Shown: positions 1-6,157, numbered from the stretch's first letter. The stretch: 9,671 bases of DNA from Schlegelella_A sp038318385 (GCA_038318385.1 JBBQCD010000102.1:1-9671), one strand, 5' to 3'. Made by a program: numbers and translations. Notes: a model not told the origin generated them from the sequence alone.

Positions 1-1
1 G

Positions 2-376
2 CGCGTGATGATGCCGTCGACCAGCGGTTCGGACAATCCGATGGTGCAGCACGCCGGCCACCGCAACTACGAGAAGCTGCTGCGCTGCGGCGTGCGCCTG
101 TTCGAATATCCGCACACGCTGCTGCACCAGAAGGTGATGACCGTCGACGGCACCTGGAGCGCGATCGGTTCGAGCAATTTCGACGACCGCTCGTTCGAGA
201 CCAACGACGAGATCACGCTCGGCATCCTCGACACCGCCACGGCGACCCGTCTCGACGCGGTGTTCGAGCGCTACGCGCCGCAGTGCAACGAGATCGAACT
301 CGAACGCTGGCGCCAGCGCGGCTGGTGGCACAAGCTCAAGGACAACGCCGCCTACCTGATCAACGAGGTCCTCTAG
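2..376 (+). CDS. Phospholipase D / cardiolipin synthase family protein, C-terminal part (5' end outside window)
   Basis: This is the last ~125 residues of a phospholipase-D superfamily enzyme; the reading frame is open to the window edge, so the gene begins upstream. The second HKD catalytic motif is complete: His at nt 125-127, Lys two residues later, Asp five residues after that, then Gly-Ser-Ser-Asn. It is followed by a Phe-Asp-Asp-Arg-Ser-Phe stretch and an Asn-Asp-Glu-Ile segment typical of bacterial cardiolipin synthases of the ClsA/ClsB kind. Such enzymes act at the inner membrane and join phosphatidylglycerol to another phospholipid to make cardiolipin. The tail has a Trp/Arg-rich amphipathic segment, also usual in this family. 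The gene ends 13 bp from the end of the opposing LapA-domain gene. The family call is secure. The exact substrate is not, because the N-terminal half with the first HKD motif is missing from view. Confidence 0.88.
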   Translation, partial: RVMMPSTSGSDNPMVQHAGHRNYEKLLRCGVRLFEYPHTLLHQKVMTVDGTWSAIGSSNFDDRSFETNDEITLGILDTATATRLDAVFERYAPQCNEIELERWRQRGWWHKLKDNAAYLINEVL

Positions 377-389
377 CGGCTCGACGTCG

Positions 390-845
390 TCAGGTCGAGG
401 GACCGGCGGCGCGGCGGCTGGTGCGATCGTCGATCTCGCCGATCATCGCCGAGAGCGAGTTGGCGCTGTCGCGGATCTCGGTGCGCAGACCGGCCTGGGT
501 CTGCTCGACACGGCTCGCCAGGCGGTCGAGCTCGGCGTGCAGGAGACTGCGCAACTCGGTGAAGCGCGAGGCCTCGGCCTCGTCGGCGAGCGTGCGCTGC
601 GCCTGCAGTTCCTTGGTGTGGCGCCGGGTGTCCATCAGCACGGTGCCCTGCCAGAACGCCATGTAGGCGACGAACAGGATCACCAGCGCCGTGACGATGC
701 CCAGCATGACCAACCCGAGCGGCGCCTGGACCGTCGCGACGCCGAGGCTGAGCGTCGTCGGTGCGAAGAAGGCGTCCCAGTTCAGGGCGGCGAACGCAGC
801 CAGCAAGGCGATGACGAGCAGGAGGAAGATCGTTCGAGCGCGCAT
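390..845 (-). CDS. Small LapA-domain (DUF1049-like) inner-membrane protein with coiled-coil tail
   Basis: A 151-residue protein with two predicted membrane helices (about residues 5-22 and 43-65) joined by a short loop containing Asn-Trp-Asp. This is the layout of the LapA/DUF1049 domain, named after the E. coli LapA protein associated with lipopolysaccharide assembly. Residues 74-140 are charged, with heptad-like spacing of Leu, Ala and Val, and probably form a cytoplasmic coiled coil; the end is Arg/Ala-rich. The start is supported by an AAGGAGA Shine-Dalgarno sequence (nt 851-857) about 5 bases before the ATG. It lies 70 bp downstream of the CLC gene on the same strand, so co-transcription is possible. 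Here the LapA-like region is followed by a longer coiled coil than the short E. coli protein would suggest, so a scaffold or partner-binding role is possible but unproven. Domain assignment is moderately sure; function is unknown. Confidence 0.72.
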   Translation of the reverse strand: MRARTIFLLLVIALLAAFAALNWDAFFAPTTLSLGVATVQAPLGLVMLGIVTALVILFVAYMAFWQGTVLMDTRRHTKELQAQRTLADEAEASRFTELRSLLHAELDRLASRVEQTQAGLRTEIRDSANSLSAMIGEIDDRTSRRAAGPST

Positions 846-885
846 GAGGGTCTCCTTGGCGATTCGAACGGATCGTACCCGCTGC

Positions 886-904
886 GGCGGCTCGCTCGGC
901 CGCC
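886..904. other. GC-rich hairpin between the CLC gene and the LapA-domain gene
   Basis: A perfect 6-bp inverted repeat, GGCGGC (886-891) and GCCGCC (899-904), surrounds a 7-base loop. It lies just after the CLC stop codon. No T-run follows on either strand, so it is not a standard intrinsic terminator. It could slow or protect the end of the CLC message, or be chance in GC-rich DNA. Confidence 0.25.
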
Positions 905-915
905 TCGGACTGCCC

Positions 916-2277
916 TCAGCCAGGGGCAGTCGGCACCACCGGCGGCGCTGGCAGTGCGGGCGGCGGGCCGAGGCGACGCAGCTGGGCCTGTGCCAGCGTC
1001 GAGTAGAGCGGCCGGCTGAGCCAGCGCGAGACCAGGCTGGCCAGCAGTGCGGCGGCCATCAGGCTGAGCACCATGGCGTGGCCGTCGACCATCTCCATGA
1101 CGATGATGAACGCCGTGATCGGGGCCTGGGTCACGGCGGCGAGGAAGGCCGTCATGCCGAGCGCGATCAACGCTGCCGATCCATGGTCCATCTGCATCAG
1201 CAGCGCGACGTCGTTGCCGACCCCGGCGCCGATCGCCAGGGACGGCGCGAACAGACCGCCCGGTACGCCCGACCACACTGCCAGCCAGGTCGCGACCAGG
1301 CGCAGCGTCACGTACAGCAGCGGCATGTCGGTATGGCCCTCGATCAGGCGCCGGGTGTAGTCGTAGCCGCTGCCGAAGGTCGCGCCGCTGCTGACGAGGC
1401 CGATCACCGCGATGACGAGGCCGCAGCCGGCCGCGAAGCGGACCGGATAGCGTCGGCGCCAGGCGGTGAAACGGTCGGTGCCGGTGCCGACGATGGAGGC
1501 GTGCAGCAGGCGCGAGAACAATCCGCCGAGCAGGCCGCAGCCGAGCACCACCAGCAGGCCGGGTGCAACGTATTCCAGGCCCAGTTGCGGCACCCGGATC
1601 ACGCCGAAGTAGGTCGAGTTGCCGAGCACCGAGACGGCCATGAGGCCCGACAGCACGATGGCCGCGACGATGAGGCCGCTGCTGCGCTGCTCGATCTTGC
1701 GCGTCAGTTCCTCGATCGCGAACATCACCCCCGCGAGCGGGGCGTTGAACGCCGCCGCGATGCCCGCCGCGCCACCGGCGACGAGGAGGCCATGCTGGGT
1801 GATGGCGCTGCGCTTGGGCAGCCAGCGGGCGGCATGGTGCATCACGCCGGCCGCGATCTGCACCGAAGGGCCCTCGCGACCGATGGCCAAGCCCCCGAAA
1901 AGGCCACCGGCAGTCAGCAAGGCCTTGGCGACGGACAGGCGCAGCGAGACGAAGAGTCCGAGCTCCTGCGGCGTGACCCGGGGGTCGAGCGCCGCCATGA
2001 CCTGGGGAATGCCGGAGCCGGCCGCCCCGGCCGCGTAGCGCGTGGTCAGCCATGCGAGAGCGGCGGTCAACGCCGGCGTCCACAGCAGCGGCATCCACGG
2101 TTGCCAGGCCACCAGCGCATCGAAGCCGTGCAGCGCCCGCTCGCTCAGCCAGGTGAAGCCGACAACCGCCAGGCCGGCTAGCGCAGCATAGGCCAGGACG
2201 ACCGCGCGGCCCATCCATTGGCGCCAGTCGCCCAGGTCGCCGCGCGCCGACGCGATGAAATCGGGTTGTTGCTCCAA
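916..2277 (-). CDS. CLC-family chloride transporter, probable Cl-/H+ exchanger
   Basis: A 453-residue polytopic membrane protein carrying the three CLC anion-binding signatures: GSGIP (residues 87-91, with the central Ser), GREGP (133-137, gating Glu135) and GVPGGLFAP (337-345). The position matching the E. coli internal proton glutamate is Glu190, in an AIEE stretch, and the Tyr that lines the anion site is Tyr425, in PLYS. Known CLC exchangers have both glutamates, so H+-coupled exchange rather than a passive channel is the better guess. No C-terminal CBS domains are present, as in E. coli ClcA (473 residues). The longest frame starts at TTG (nt 2277), with an in-frame TGA six bases upstream of it and only a weak ribosome site. 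An in-frame ATG at 2214 (residue 22) is an alternative start and would still keep the membrane core. It is divergent from marR, and its promoter should lie in the intergenic region. Family call very sure; start uncertain. Confidence 0.95.
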   Translation of the reverse strand: MEQQPDFIASARGDLGDWRQWMGRAVVLAYAALAGLAVVGFTWLSERALHGFDALVAWQPWMPLLWTPALTAALAWLTTRYAAGAAGSGIPQVMAALDPRVTPQELGLFVSLRLSVAKALLTAGGLFGGLAIGREGPSVQIAAGVMHHAARWLPKRSAITQHGLLVAGGAAGIAAAFNAPLAGVMFAIEELTRKIEQRSSGLIVAAIVLSGLMAVSVLGNSTYFGVIRVPQLGLEYVAPGLLVVLGCGLLGGLFSRLLHASIVGTGTDRFTAWRRRYPVRFAAGCGLVIAVIGLVSSGATFGSGYDYTRRLIEGHTDMPLLYVTLRLVATWLAVWSGVPGGLFAPSLAIGAGVGNDVALLMQMDHGSAALIALGMTAFLAAVTQAPITAFIIVMEMVDGHAMVLSLMAAALLASLVSRWLSRPLYSTLAQAQLRRLGPPPALPAPPVVPTAPG

Positions 2278-2306
2278 GGGATCTCAGCCGGGAATCAGCA
2301 CCATGC

Positions 2307-2336
2307 GGGACTTCCCCAGGTGGGAGAAGCGATAAT
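2307..2336 (+). promoter_or_regulatory. Possible sigma70-type promoter for the marR leader RNA
   Basis: GATAAT (2331-2336) matches the -10 consensus at five of six bases and sits in the only AT-rich patch of the region. A poor -35 match, GGGACT (2307-2312), lies 18 bases upstream. Transcription would begin near 2343 and produce a leader or small RNA of about 160 nt up to the terminator at 2504. The -35 is weak, so this is a candidate only. Confidence 0.3.
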
Positions 2337-2337
2337 G

Positions 2338-2347
2338 TTTGTGCAAA
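2338..2347. promoter_or_regulatory. Short palindrome TTTG-TG-CAAA, possible operator
   Basis: A perfect inverted repeat of 4-base half-sites (2338-2341 and 2344-2347) with a 2-base centre lies just downstream of the candidate -10 element. MarR-family repressors often bind palindromes overlapping divergent promoters next to their own gene, so autoregulation here is plausible. The site is shorter than a typical MarR operator and may be chance. Confidence 0.22.
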
Positions 2348-2394
2348 TGTGTGAAGTGTATGCTTTGGCTACCGGAGCCGGCCTTGCGCCGCAT

Positions 2395-2504
2395 GAGGTG
2401 CCAGGCTCGAGGTTTCGAGCGGTCGATCGCGCTCCCTCGAGCGCCCGACCGGTTTCGATTGTTTGGGGGCCAGACCTTGGACACCTTCGGGTGTCCCCTT
2501 TTTT
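2395..2504 (+). ncRNA. Structured leader or small RNA in front of marR (candidate)
   Basis: Two perfect hairpins are directly adjacent. The first is GCTCGA/TCGAGC (2405-2410 with 2415-2420) with a GGTT loop. The second is a two-part stem, GGTCG/CGACC (2421-2425 with 2446-2450) and GCGCTC/GAGCGC (2429-2434 with 2439-2444), with a CCTC loop. An intrinsic terminator follows at 2479-2504. The segment 2395-2405 can also pair with 2475-2487 through 11 base pairs and two single-base bulges. That pairing would enclose both hairpins in a three-way junction and consume the terminator's 5' arm. This is the layout of an attenuator or riboswitch controlling marR, but a free-standing small RNA with its own terminator fits as well. 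I recognise no known riboswitch consensus. Structure was judged by eye. Confidence 0.42.
2479..2504 (+). terminator. Intrinsic (Rho-independent) terminator with UUCG loop
   Basis: A 7-bp perfect stem, GGACACC (2479-2485) with GGTGTCC (2490-2496), is closed by the very stable C(UUCG)G tetraloop and followed by CC and then six T residues (2499-2504). It ends 18 bp before the marR start, so it must end a short transcript made in the intergenic region or attenuate marR itself; no protein gene upstream on this strand needs it. Confidence 0.88.
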
Positions 2505-2522
2505 GTCCGAGAGCATGGCCCG

Positions 2523-3038
2523 ATGACAACTAGGACCGCACGCGGCTCCCGTCGGCTGGCGCCTGAAGGCGCGCCGACGGAGGAACCCGTCCATCGCGTC
2601 CTGCGCCAGTTCCGGCAGGTCTTCAATGCCGTCAAGACCCATTTCCAGCAGGTCGAGAAGCGCGTGGGCCTGGGCGGCGCCCAGGTCTGGGCGCTGAGCG
2701 TGATCCGCGACGTGCCGGACGTGGGGGTGGGAGGATTGGCCCAGGCCATGGACATCCACCAGTCGACGGCGAGCAACCTGGTGCGGGCGCTGGTCGAGCG
2801 CGGCTTCATCGCCTCGTTCAAGGACAGTACCGATCGCCGCGCCGTCAAGCTGCGATTGCTGCCGGCCGGAGCGCGGGTGCTCCGGCGCAGTCCCGGTCCA
2901 TTCGCGGGTGTGCTGCCGGACGCACTGGCGGCGCTCGATGCGAAGACCCTCAAGCGAATTGAAGTCGATCTCGCGAAGATCATCGCGGTCCTGCAGGTGG
3001 ACGAAACGGCGGCCGGCATACCGCTTGCCGATCTGTAG
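2523..3038 (+). CDS. MarR-family transcriptional regulator
   Basis: A 171-residue DNA-binding protein. Residues 23-60 form the dimerisation helices, residues 69-91 a winged helix-turn-helix with the recognition helix around HQSTASNLVRALVERG, and residues 100-113 the beta wing with the Asp-Arg-Arg motif and the LRLLPAG strand usual for MarR. The C-terminal helices (about 133-158) complete the dimer interface. ATG 2523 was chosen because the frame upstream passes through the terminator. Its ribosome site is weak (GAGAG about 8 bases upstream), which leaves room for translational or attenuation control. MarR proteins usually respond to small anionic or phenolic ligands and repress divergent or downstream genes, so the CLC gene, itself and otsA are candidate targets. 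No ligand can be inferred. The N-terminal ~20 residues are basic and disordered-looking. Confidence 0.9.
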   Translation: MTTRTARGSRRLAPEGAPTEEPVHRVLRQFRQVFNAVKTHFQQVEKRVGLGGAQVWALSVIRDVPDVGVGGLAQAMDIHQSTASNLVRALVERGFIASFKDSTDRRAVKLRLLPAGARVLRRSPGPFAGVLPDALAALDAKTLKRIEVDLAKIIAVLQVDETAAGIPLADL

Positions 3039-3065
3039 CGTCGGGACCGCGTTGCGCTGCCGACG
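3039..3065 (+). other. Hairpin immediately after the marR stop codon
   Basis: CGTCGG (3039-3044) and CCGACG (3060-3065) form a 6-bp stem around a 15-base loop starting at the base after the marR stop. No T-run follows, so it is not a convincing intrinsic terminator, and read-through into otsA is possible. The rest of the 108-bp gap before otsA shows no clear promoter or ribosome site. Confidence 0.25.
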
Positions 3066-3146
3066 GATCGCCTGCGGGCCGTCCTGCAATCACCAGTACC
3101 ATCGATCGTGCGTCGCGCATTCGCGGCGCCGTTCCCGCGGCCGCGC

Positions 3147-5381
3147 ATGAACACATTTCGTCTTCAACTCCGCTTCCTGATCCCGCTTCTGCTCACGCTG
3201 GGGATTGCGGCCTATCTCGCGCTGCCGTTGATGGATCGCCTGACGCTGCGCTGGTTTTCGCGTGACCTGACACTGCGCGGGGTACTGGTCACCAATGCCC
3301 TGTCGGATTCGATCGACGAGGCCTTGAAGGACCCCGGCGGCGGTCGTCTGCAGGCCCTCTTCAATCGCGCCCTGAAGGACGAGCGGCTGGTCGCGATCGG
3401 CCTGTGTTCGCCCGATGGGCAACTCCTGCGGCGTACCGACAACTATCCGGTCACGCTCGACTGCAAGACCGCGGAGGCGACCGCCGCAGAGGCATCGCCC
3501 ATCGTCCGCATCGCCGGCGGTCCCGTGCATGTCGGCGTGCACGAGGTGACCGGCGAGGGCGGCCCCGTCGCCAGCCTCGTGCTGCTGCAGGACCTGAGCT
3601 TCATCGAGCGCCGCAGCCAGGACACGCGCCAGTACCTGATCATCATGATCGCGGTGCTCGGGGCCGTGATCGCCCTGATCATGGTGGTCGTGGCCCAGTT
3701 GAGCTGGCGCGGCTGGGTCTCGGGTGCGCGGGCACTGCTTCGTGGCGAGGGCCTGTTCCGGCCGATCCCCCAGTCGGGCGAACTGGCGCCGCTGGCCGCC
3801 GACCTGCGCCAGCGCCTGCGCGACCTCGAGGACGAGTACCGCCGCTCCCTCGGCCCCGATGCCGGCTGGAACCCGGAGCGCCTGCGCTCCCTGTTGCGCA
3901 CGCAACTGCGCGGCGACGAGGTCATCGTCGTCTCCAACCGCGAGCCCTACATCCACGACGAAGGACCCGACGGCAGCGTCGTCATGCGCCGTCCCGCCAG
4001 CGGGCTGGTCACCGCGGTCGAGCCGGTGATGCGGGCCTGCTCCGGCACGTGGATCGCGCACGGCAGCGGCAGCGCCGATCGCGCGGTGGTCGATGCGCAC
4101 GATCGCATCCGGGTGCCGCCGGGACAGGACGACTACACCCTGCGCCGACTCTGGCTTACGGAAGAGGAGGAGAAGGGCTACTACTACGGCTTCGCCAACG
4201 AGGGGCTGTGGCCGTTGTGTCACGTGGCTCACGTCCGGCCGGTGTTCCGCGAGAGCGATTGGCAGGCCTACCGGGAAGTCAACCAGCGCTTCGCCGATGC
4301 CGTCGTCGCCGAGGCCCGCAGCGACGACCCGATCGTGCTGGTCCAGGACTATCACTTCGCGCTGCTGCCGGCGATGGTCCGCGCCAAGCTGCCGGCGGCG
4401 ACGATCCTGACGTTCTGGCACATTCCCTGGCCCAACCCCGAATCCTTCGGCATCTGCCCGTGGCGGCGCGAGATCCTGGAAGGGATGCTCGGCAGCACCA
4501 TCCTCGGCTTCCACACGCGTTTTCACTGCAAGAATTTTCTCGAGACCGCCGACCGTTATCTCGAGGCCCGGATCGAGTACGAGCATTCGACGATCTCGTT
4601 CAAGGAGTCCGAGACCTACATCGAGAACTACCCGATCTCGATCGAGTGGCCCAAGCCCGAGGTCGAAGCCCGCTGGCCCTCCGTCGAGGACTGCCGCAGC
4701 CGCGTCGCCGAACGCCTGGGCCTTAAGCCCGGACAGCGGCTGGCCGTCGGCGTCGACCGCTTCGACTACACCAAGGGCATCCTCGAGCGGCTCTATGCCG
4801 TCGAGCGGCTGCTCGAGAAGCATCCGGAATGGGTCGGTGTCTTCACCTTCGTTCAGGTCGCCGCACCGACGCGCAGCTCGCTCGAGGAATACCGCTCGTT
4901 CCAGGAGCGCATCGAGCGGACCTGCGAACGCATCGAGAAGCGCTTCGGCTCACCCGGCTATCACCCGGTGATCCTGCTGGCCAAGCACCACGAGCACGAC
5001 GCCCTGAACGAGCTCTATCGGGCCGCGGACGTCTGCCTCGTCACCAGTCTGCACGACGGCATGAATCTCGTCAGCAAGGAATTCGTGGCGGCGCGCAATG
5101 ACGAGCAAGGCGTGTTGGTCCTCAGCCGCTTCGCCGGTGCCGCGCGCGAGCTGTCCGAAGCGCTGATCGTCAATCCGTATCACGTCGAGGAATGCGCCGA
5201 CGCGATCGAGCTTGCCCTCAAGATGCCGCCGGCCGAACAGCGCGAGCGCATGGCCAGCCTGCGCATGACCGTGCGCGAATACAACGTCTACCGCTGGGCC
5301 GGTCGGATGCTGACCGATGCCGGGCGCCTGCGTCAGCGTCAGCGCATCGAGGCCCGCGTCCAGCGTCACAGCACGCAGTGA
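3147..5381 (+). CDS. otsA: Membrane-anchored trehalose-6-phosphate synthase with N-terminal sensor-like module
   Basis: Transfers glucose from a nucleotide-sugar (UDP-glucose in E. coli OtsA) to glucose-6-phosphate, giving trehalose-6-phosphate. The GT20 domain spans about residues 258-728. Its hallmarks include the phosphate-binding loop VVSNREP with a downstream ASGLVTA in place of E. coli GGLAVG, the VQDYHFALLP segment, FWHIPWPNPE, Arg538 and Lys543 in DRFDYTKG, and DGMNLVSKE (637-645) for nucleotide-sugar binding. Before it lie ~250 extra residues not found in E. coli OtsA (~474 residues): a membrane helix (8-28), a ~130-residue extracytoplasmic segment with Cys87 and Cys106 and a Cache-like core, a second helix (163-185) and a charged HAMP-like linker. 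GTG 3108 is an alternative start that would add 13 residues; ATG 3147 puts the helix near the N-terminus, although neither start has a good ribosome site. The synthase call is firm; the sensory role is inferred. Confidence 0.92.
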   Translation: MNTFRLQLRFLIPLLLTLGIAAYLALPLMDRLTLRWFSRDLTLRGVLVTNALSDSIDEALKDPGGGRLQALFNRALKDERLVAIGLCSPDGQLLRRTDNYPVTLDCKTAEATAAEASPIVRIAGGPVHVGVHEVTGEGGPVASLVLLQDLSFIERRSQDTRQYLIIMIAVLGAVIALIMVVVAQLSWRGWVSGARALLRGEGLFRPIPQSGELAPLAADLRQRLRDLEDEYRRSLGPDAGWNPERLRSLLRTQLRGDEVIVVSNREPYIHDEGPDGSVVMRRPASGLVTAVEPVMRACSGTWIAHGSGSADRAVVDAHDRIRVPPGQDDYTLRRLWLTEEEEKGYYYGFANEGLWPLCHVAHVRPVFRESDWQAYREVNQRFADAVVAEARSDDPIVLVQDYHFALLPAMVRAKLPAATILTFWHIPWPNPESFGICPWRREILEGMLGSTILGFHTRFHCKNFLETADRYLEARIEYEHSTISFKESETYIENYPISIEWPKPEVEARWPSVEDCRSRVAERLGLKPGQRLAVGVDRFDYTKGILERLYAVERLLEKHPEWVGVFTFVQVAAPTRSSLEEYRSFQERIERTCERIEKRFGSPGYHPVILLAKHHEHDALNELYRAADVCLVTSLHDGMNLVSKEFVAARNDEQGVLVLSRFAGAARELSEALIVNPYHVEECADAIELALKMPPAEQRERMASLRMTVREYNVYRWAGRMLTDAGRLRQRQRIEARVQRHSTQ

Positions 5382-5401
5382 TGGACCGACGGCATCGCGA
5401 C

Positions 5402-6157
5402 TCAGGGATTGCGGTTCAGGGCGAGCATGCGTTCCAGCACGCGCGCCAGGGCATCGTTGTTCTCGAGAAAGAACATCGCGCGCGACTGCGGGTCGTGGCC
5501 GATGCGCAGCGTCAGCCAATGGGGTTCGGCGCGTTCGAAGACCGCTTCGTCGTTGACGTCGTCGCCGACGAAGACGGCCGAGCCGACCTGGGCGCGGCGC
5601 ATCAGGTCGACCAGGGCGTCGCCCTTGTCCGGGAGGCCCGCGGCGACGATGTTGACCACGCACTTGCCGCCGAAGCGCCCGAGCTTGGCGTCCAGGCCCT
5701 CGAGCAACCGCTCGATGCACACCTGGGCTGCCTGCGGATCGGCGGCACGCCGGTAGTGCAGGGCAAGCGAGAAATCTTTGTCCTCGACCTCGACGCCGGC
5801 CTCGCGCAGCGCTCCGGCCTGCAGTTCGATCTGGGCGCGCAGCGGGTCGAGCGTCGCGCCGCTGATCGCGGGACCGGTGGACTCCGGATCCTCGGCGCCG
5901 TGGTTGCCGATCACGTACTGGGGCGTGAAGCCCAGGCGCGGACGCACGTCGGCCACGGCGCGGCCGGTGATGATGGCCACCGGATGCCGGCGCGCCAGCC
6001 GCGCCAGCCCGCGGGAAATGACGTCGGGTACCTTGACGTCGTCCGGGTGGGCGACGATCGGCGCCAGCGTGCCATCGAAGTCGAAGGCGAGGATCGGCCG
6101 GCGCTGCATCACGCCCCGCAGTGCCTCCTCTCCCGGTGGAGTGAAGAAAGGCTGCAT
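5402..6157 (-). CDS. otsB: Trehalose-6-phosphate phosphatase
   Basis: A 251-residue HAD-superfamily phosphatase that removes phosphate from trehalose-6-phosphate to release trehalose in the cytoplasm. All HAD motifs are present: nucleophile Asp26 and acid/base Asp28 in FDFDGT, Thr64 in IITGR, Lys178 in the PDKG segment, and Asp199/Asp200/Asp203 in GDDVNDE, which hold Mg2+. The E-x-K/H-Y stretch around residues 123-136 matches the trehalose-phosphatase cap. Length is normal for bacterial OtsB. ATG 6157 is fixed by an in-frame TGA only two codons upstream; an AAGGAG lies about 12 bases ahead, rather far. The gene faces otsA with 20 bp between the two stop codons, so the two trehalose genes cannot share one transcript. 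It is divergent from glucokinase across 173 bp. Confidence 0.95.
   Translation of the reverse strand: MQPFFTPPGEEALRGVMQRRPILAFDFDGTLAPIVAHPDDVKVPDVISRGLARLARRHPVAIITGRAVADVRPRLGFTPQYVIGNHGAEDPESTGPAISGATLDPLRAQIELQAGALREAGVEVEDKDFSLALHYRRAADPQAAQVCIERLLEGLDAKLGRFGGKCVVNIVAAGLPDKGDALVDLMRRAQVGSAVFVGDDVNDEAVFERAEPHWLTLRIGHDPQSRAMFFLENNDALARVLERMLALNRNP

Larger units (their letters stand above)
2278..2522. other. Divergent intergenic region between clc and marR
   Basis: This 245-bp non-coding stretch separates two divergent genes. It contains an AT-rich patch (about 2330-2372) standing out from GC-rich surroundings, the most likely site of promoters in both directions. To its right are two adjacent hairpins (2405-2450) and an intrinsic terminator (2479-2504), annotated separately. 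Short reading frames cross it on both strands, but they run through the hairpins and lack ribosome sites, so I call none of them genes. Confidence 0.7.

Noticed and set aside
691..2218. Long open frames on + (691-2181) and in another - frame (782-2218) over the CLC gene
   Set aside because: Repetitive Arg/Gly/Ala/Gln-rich translations with no recognisable domain; the CLC frame has three family signatures and membrane helices.
2343..2504. Fluoride riboswitch beside a CLC gene
   Set aside because: Fluoride riboswitches accompany CLC-F and crcB genes and have a known pseudoknot consensus that I do not see. The element points toward marR, not clc, and this CLC has the GREGP chloride-type signature.
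2343..2504. 6S RNA or 4.5S RNA
   Set aside because: There is no long single hairpin with a central bubble as in 6S RNA, and the conserved GGAAGCAGCC-type loop of 4.5S RNA is absent.
2463..2522. Upstream TTG start for MarR, adding 20 residues
   Set aside because: The added segment would be encoded by the terminator hairpin and its T-run, and it lacks a ribosome site; ATG 2523 gives a normal MarR length.
2284..3154. Open frames on - across marR and the intergenic region
   Set aside because: They read antisense through the marR helix-turn-helix and the terminator hairpin; no ribosome site or domain.
3404..4726. 440-codon open frame on + inside otsA
   Set aside because: Same-strand shifted frame of otsA with an Arg/Pro-rich translation; no frameshift is needed because the otsA frame is intact to the end.
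3090..4823. 577-codon open frame antisense to otsA
   Set aside because: Shadow of the GC-rich otsA coding strand; no domain motifs, no ribosome site, and otsA itself shows all GT20 signatures.
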